NCBI RefSeq assembly: GCF_017814435.1
Contig: NZ_JAGJCB010000010.1
Span: forward strand, 1-64,000
DNA: 64,000 nucleotides
Source of the DNA: Mariniflexile gromovii
GTDB lineage: Bacteria > Bacteroidota > Bacteroidia > Flavobacteriales > Flavobacteriaceae
Direction of reading: 5' to 3'
Shown here: piece by piece, positions 62,401 to 64,000 of the stretch
Numbering within the stretch: the first letter of the stretch is position 1
Layout: every line of letters begins with the position of its first letter
Made by a program: the position numbers and the translations under genes
The notes under the pieces: model-generated
What the model was told of the DNA's origin: nothing
The model's input: only the letters and a program-made list of their open reading frames with translations
Database searches by the model: none

Positions 62401-62836
62401 TACCCACAACCCATTCTCAATGCCTGCGGTGTATGATATTGAAAAACACATGAACGGTAAAGAGGAAGAAATAGGAAGCATCATTGCCCAACAATATGAT
62501 TTAATTTTAAACGGTTACGAAATTGGAGGTGGCTCGGTGCGTGCACACAAACCCGAAATTTTAGAAGCTACCTACAAAAACATGGGCTACAACAAAGAAG
62601 AAATGCTAAAAAGTGTTGGCACGATGTATAAAGCCTTCCATTATGGCGCGCCACCACACGGTGGTATTGCATGGGGTGTAGACCGTTTGATGATGATTTT
62701 AGAGAAAAAAGCATCCATACGTGAAGTAATGGCATTCCCAAAAACAGGAACCAGCGAAGATTTATTATTTGGCGCCCCTTCCCTACTTTCTGACAAGAAA
62801 ATTGAAGAAATGAATGTACGTGTTATGAAGAAATAA
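59498..62836 (+). CDS. gatB-aspS: Fusion protein: GatB amidotransferase subunit and aspartyl-tRNA synthetase
   Basis: 1112 residues in one open frame. Residues 1 to about 480 are a full GatB: IGLETHVRLNTKTKLFC, the zinc-type Cys set CSCPNQ...CSVCTG, and a YqeY-like tail (NQGKAGILVGKIIAIIGKGA). A low-complexity linker (about 481-516) follows. Residues 517-1112 are a complete bacterial AspRS: OB-fold anticodon domain (AGWVSSVRDHGELIFIDLRD), class II motifs FLEIETPIL, RCFRDEDSRGDRQPEFTQLD and GGIAWGVDRLMMIL, and a GAD insert. A His in RDHG is at the place that marks non-discriminating AspRS, which also charges tRNA(Asn) with Asp. GatB would then amidate that product, so both steps to Asn-tRNA(Asn) sit on one chain. 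Confidence 0.93.
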   Translation: MELEQLDAALKAHDLELVIGLETHVRLNTKTKLFCSCPNQEIETPNQNICSVCTGQMGVLPAINKEAITKAIYFGKAVKSSFENEVISWDRKHYEYPDNPKNIQITQFHNPVIPDGQVSCFRNDGSQFTVNLTQVHIEEDAAKLMHEKTVSLVDFNKAGVPLIEIVTEPCIRHIEDASIYAQYIQRIVQNLKISEANLEKGEFKSDVSVSLRKKHSYTLNPRTEIKNLNSFKFMVDALKEEVEKQLNYFLEHKEFRPDQTTVLWDADLKQTKTMRKKEFEADYRFISEPDLPFVNIKEAVEAIKVDTRTLPFAVESILINGGVLPQDAKFFTADSLRSETFVAIHNELNDASFVAKTLSNNIKPEEYAQIQNIQDFIEIFKSFKEEKVTVVLVQNAIKSLLADATFDYKSYFEANTISEEKIYDAIAKVISENEAIANDIKAGNQGKAGILVGKIIAIIGKGASGKVIREGILSQLAGGNDGSTKTEDGSDEKPKAKSQKQEAKDEEVLPQIPIIVKEEYRTHLISGISEANISEKVTFAGWVSSVRDHGELIFIDLRDSSTEVFQVRLSRESFPNLDELVKLKPESVITVSGTIVQRKEDDYNTALRTGKIELEANELDILNLSRTLPFEIKRATKTNENTRFQYKYLDHRNDDVRRVIVNRHKVIKLLRDILDEEHFLEIETPILSAGTDEGAREFIVPTRKQPGAFYTLPQAPQQFKQMLMVSGYEKYFQIARCFRDEDSRGDRQPEFTQLDIEMAYASMQQIIDLNTKMFNEVVTKIYGNKWILRPFEVITYQDAMDFYGCDRPDLRFGLKLQDITNIVKDTTFQVFSKPIEEGGIVKCIKVSAEEQGNKRLSKGQIEKLTGIAQQHGLGGLAYIIVNENDLQSPIIKFLGEDIAAGIIKATNAQVGDIVFFSAADYTTANKALDAVRQELGKMLHLINPKELRPAWVIDFPMFEKTDEGRWTFTHNPFSMPAVYDIEKHMNGKEEEIGSIIAQQYDLILNGYEIGGGSVRAHKPEILEATYKNMGYNKEEMLKSVGTMYKAFHYGAPPHGGIAWGVDRLMMILEKKASIREVMAFPKTGTSEDLLFGAPSLLSDKKIEEMNVRVMKK
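60939..61010 (+). repeat. Repeat-like tract encoding the GatB-AspRS linker
   Basis: The DNA reads as GACGGAAG twice with degenerate copies between, then AAAAGCCA, AAAGCCAA and AAAGTCAA words. It has the look of the intergenic tandem repeats in this window and encodes a hydrophilic Lys/Glu/Ser linker. Confidence 0.5.
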
Positions 62837-62919
62837 GGTGTATTTGAGTTAATCTTTATTGCTTTTAAAGCAAAGGTCCATGTCCATAATATTTAATTTT
62901 AATAAAAAATATATGGAAC

Positions 62920-63474
62920 ATGGACACAAACAGATTATCAAAAAAAATAGAAGACATTTTAAATGCTCAGGTTACTAAAGAGGCAGAAGCAGCACAAATA
63001 TATTTATCTTATGGCTGTTGGGCAGATAGCAAAGGCTACGGAGGTATTGCCAATTATTTCTTTAGACATTCTGGTGAAGAACGCAACCACATGATGAAAG
63101 TGATGCAATACATTATGGAACGTGGTGGCGAGGTAAAAATTTCGGCTATAAAAGCACCACCAAAAAGTCCAAAAAATTTACAGGATTGTTTTGAAAAAAC
63201 ATTTCAACATGAGGTAGATAATACCACGGCTATTTATGAGATTGTAAATTTGGCACATGATGAAAAAGATTGGGCAACCTATAATTTCGCCCAGTGGTTT
63301 GTAAAAGAACAAATTGAAGAAGAGAAATTGGTTATGGATTTATTGGATAAATTAAAAATTGCTGGTGGCCCTAAAGCAAGCGATGAATCCTTATTCAACC
63401 TTGACAAATATTTAGGAGAAGCTCCAGACGAAGTTCCTTTAGCCCGTGAAGCTTCGGTAGATAAACCAGAATAG
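62920..63474 (+). CDS. Ferritin
   Basis: 184 residues. Four-helix ferritin fold with ferroxidase ligands Glu21, Glu54 and His57 (KEAEAAQIYLSYGCWAD, SGEERNHMMK) and later Glu in FQHEVDNTTAIYEIV and EQIEEEKLV. It oxidises and stores iron in a 24-subunit shell. The C-terminal tail (about residues 165-184) is acidic and polar. It has its own terminator. Confidence 0.93.
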   Translation: MDTNRLSKKIEDILNAQVTKEAEAAQIYLSYGCWADSKGYGGIANYFFRHSGEERNHMMKVMQYIMERGGEVKISAIKAPPKSPKNLQDCFEKTFQHEVDNTTAIYEIVNLAHDEKDWATYNFAQWFVKEQIEEEKLVMDLLDKLKIAGGPKASDESLFNLDKYLGEAPDEVPLAREASVDKPE

Positions 63475-63498
63475 GTTTTTTACGATTAAAATAAATTA

Positions 63499-63533
63499 AA
63501 AAATCCCGATGGTTTCCTATCGGGATTTTTTTG
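63499..63533 (+). terminator. Terminator of the ferritin gene
   Basis: AAAAATCCCGAT / ATCGGGATTTTT stem with an 8-base loop and T-run. Confidence 0.88.
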
Positions 63534-63665
63534 TTTTATTGTAGGAAATATTATTTATATTTACATGATAGCAGTAACAAGAAACTTACTATATCCTGAA
63601 ATATTTACGGGATATTATTAATAAAGGTTTCTATATAAAATGTTGGCAAACATTTAAAATAAAAT

Positions 63666-64000
63666 ATGGGAATAAGAGAAAACCACCGAATTTTAAAAGA
63701 CGCTTTAAAGTATCTTAATTATAAAAGTGAATACATATCTGGCGAGAGCGGTGGCAAACCATATTTAGTTGATGATATACATAATTTAAAAAAAGGAATA
63801 GAATTACTTTCCGACATAGATTTTCTAGAATATTATATCAAAGATTTAAAAGAAAATTCTGGATTATTTAATACATTCAAAGACAAAGATAATTTTAATT
63901 CATCCCAAGATACTGTAATAAAAAATAACATTAATTACCTTAAAACGGGAATTCAATTTTTATTAAATTATTTTGACAAACAAACGGTTAATGAAAAGGA
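63666..64000 (+). CDS. Unrecognised protein, N-terminal part (runs off the window)
   Basis: An open frame from the ATG at 63666 to the window end, 111 codons visible, starting MGIRENHRILKDALKYLNY and continuing with helical, charged sequence (KKGIELLSDIDFLEYYIKDL, INYLKTGIQFLLNYF). No family recognised. It is very AT-rich. The 130 bases before it show nothing clear. It may be accessory, but only the front part is visible. Confidence 0.6.
   Translation, partial: MGIRENHRILKDALKYLNYKSEYISGESGGKPYLVDDIHNLKKGIELLSDIDFLEYYIKDLKENSGLFNTFKDKDNFNSSQDTVIKNNINYLKTGIQFLLNYFDKQTVNEK

Noticed and set aside
59498-62836. Fusion as an artefact of a frameshift or missing stop
   Set aside because: Both halves are complete and in one frame, and the linker is a hydrophilic repeat-coded tract, as expected for a real fusion. 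It cannot be excluded fully without reads.

Overview
This window is a low-GC chromosomal segment from a member of the Flavobacteriaceae (Bacteroidota). The evidence is a gliding-motility gene (gldI), a type IX secretion sorting domain, a fused secDF, the order parA-parB-DUF5683-dapB-lepB, a split methylmalonyl-CoA mutase, FecR proteins with flavobacterial TonB receptors, A-rich ribosome binding regions and promoters of the TAnnTTTG (-7) type. The species cannot be told from the sequence alone.

Layout. 1-700: the end of an integrated element, with a tyrosine recombinase running off the left edge just 3' of a tRNA-Pro gene. 795-4653: a TonB receptor, a PQQ-type sugar dehydrogenase lipoprotein and a cytochrome c, a plausible periplasmic sugar-oxidation unit. 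4723-9794: udk, a DivIC-like division protein and methylmalonyl-CoA mutase split around a small lipoprotein gene. 9817-10761: a divergent HxlR regulator and glyoxalase-fold protein. 11029-17035: chromosome partitioning, DapB, signal peptidase, an S23-type four-helix gene bordered by short repeats, WbqC and DUF6122. 17171-23629 (minus strand): exo/endonuclease fold protein, two rhomboids, mutL, two small membrane proteins, ribH and a TPR protein. 23770-31948: recF, DUF721, three cold-shock genes, ndk, a DHH phosphoesterase, gldI, a two-domain peptidyl-prolyl isomerase, lgt, DUF192, a uracil-DNA-glycosylase-like protein and ribosomal protein THX. 31952-42527: mostly minus-strand housekeeping genes including yaaA, secDF and mdh.

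42628-50226 is an ECF sigma factor, FecR and TonB receptor signalling locus. Four copies of one promoter motif (TAGGGTAAAAA, exactly 8 bases, GTTGTCTTA) lie in front of fecR/TonB receptor, a 35-residue membrane peptide gene, a lipoprotein gene and a His-rich exported protein gene. The sequence alone therefore defines a small local regulon. 50327-52276 is gyrB. 52701-57531 holds a beta-helix-like exported protein, a type IX cargo protein with four tandem repeats, and a sensor kinase/response regulator pair.

57650-62836 is the most striking part: a tRNA-dependent amidation operon with a divergent gatC, gatA, and gatB fused in frame to an aspartyl-tRNA synthetase. In front of it lies a 14-codon leader ORF with nine Asn codons, then two mutually exclusive hairpins, the second being a terminator. 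This is the architecture of ribosome-mediated attenuation responding to Asn-tRNA(Asn), the product this operon would make. The window ends with a ferritin gene and an unrecognised ORF that runs off the right edge.

Several families of short degenerate repeats (7-9 base words in tandem or inverted arrays, and REP-like palindromes) occur between genes. Two repeat-like tracts are inside coding sequence: the MutB N-terminus and the GatB-AspRS linker.
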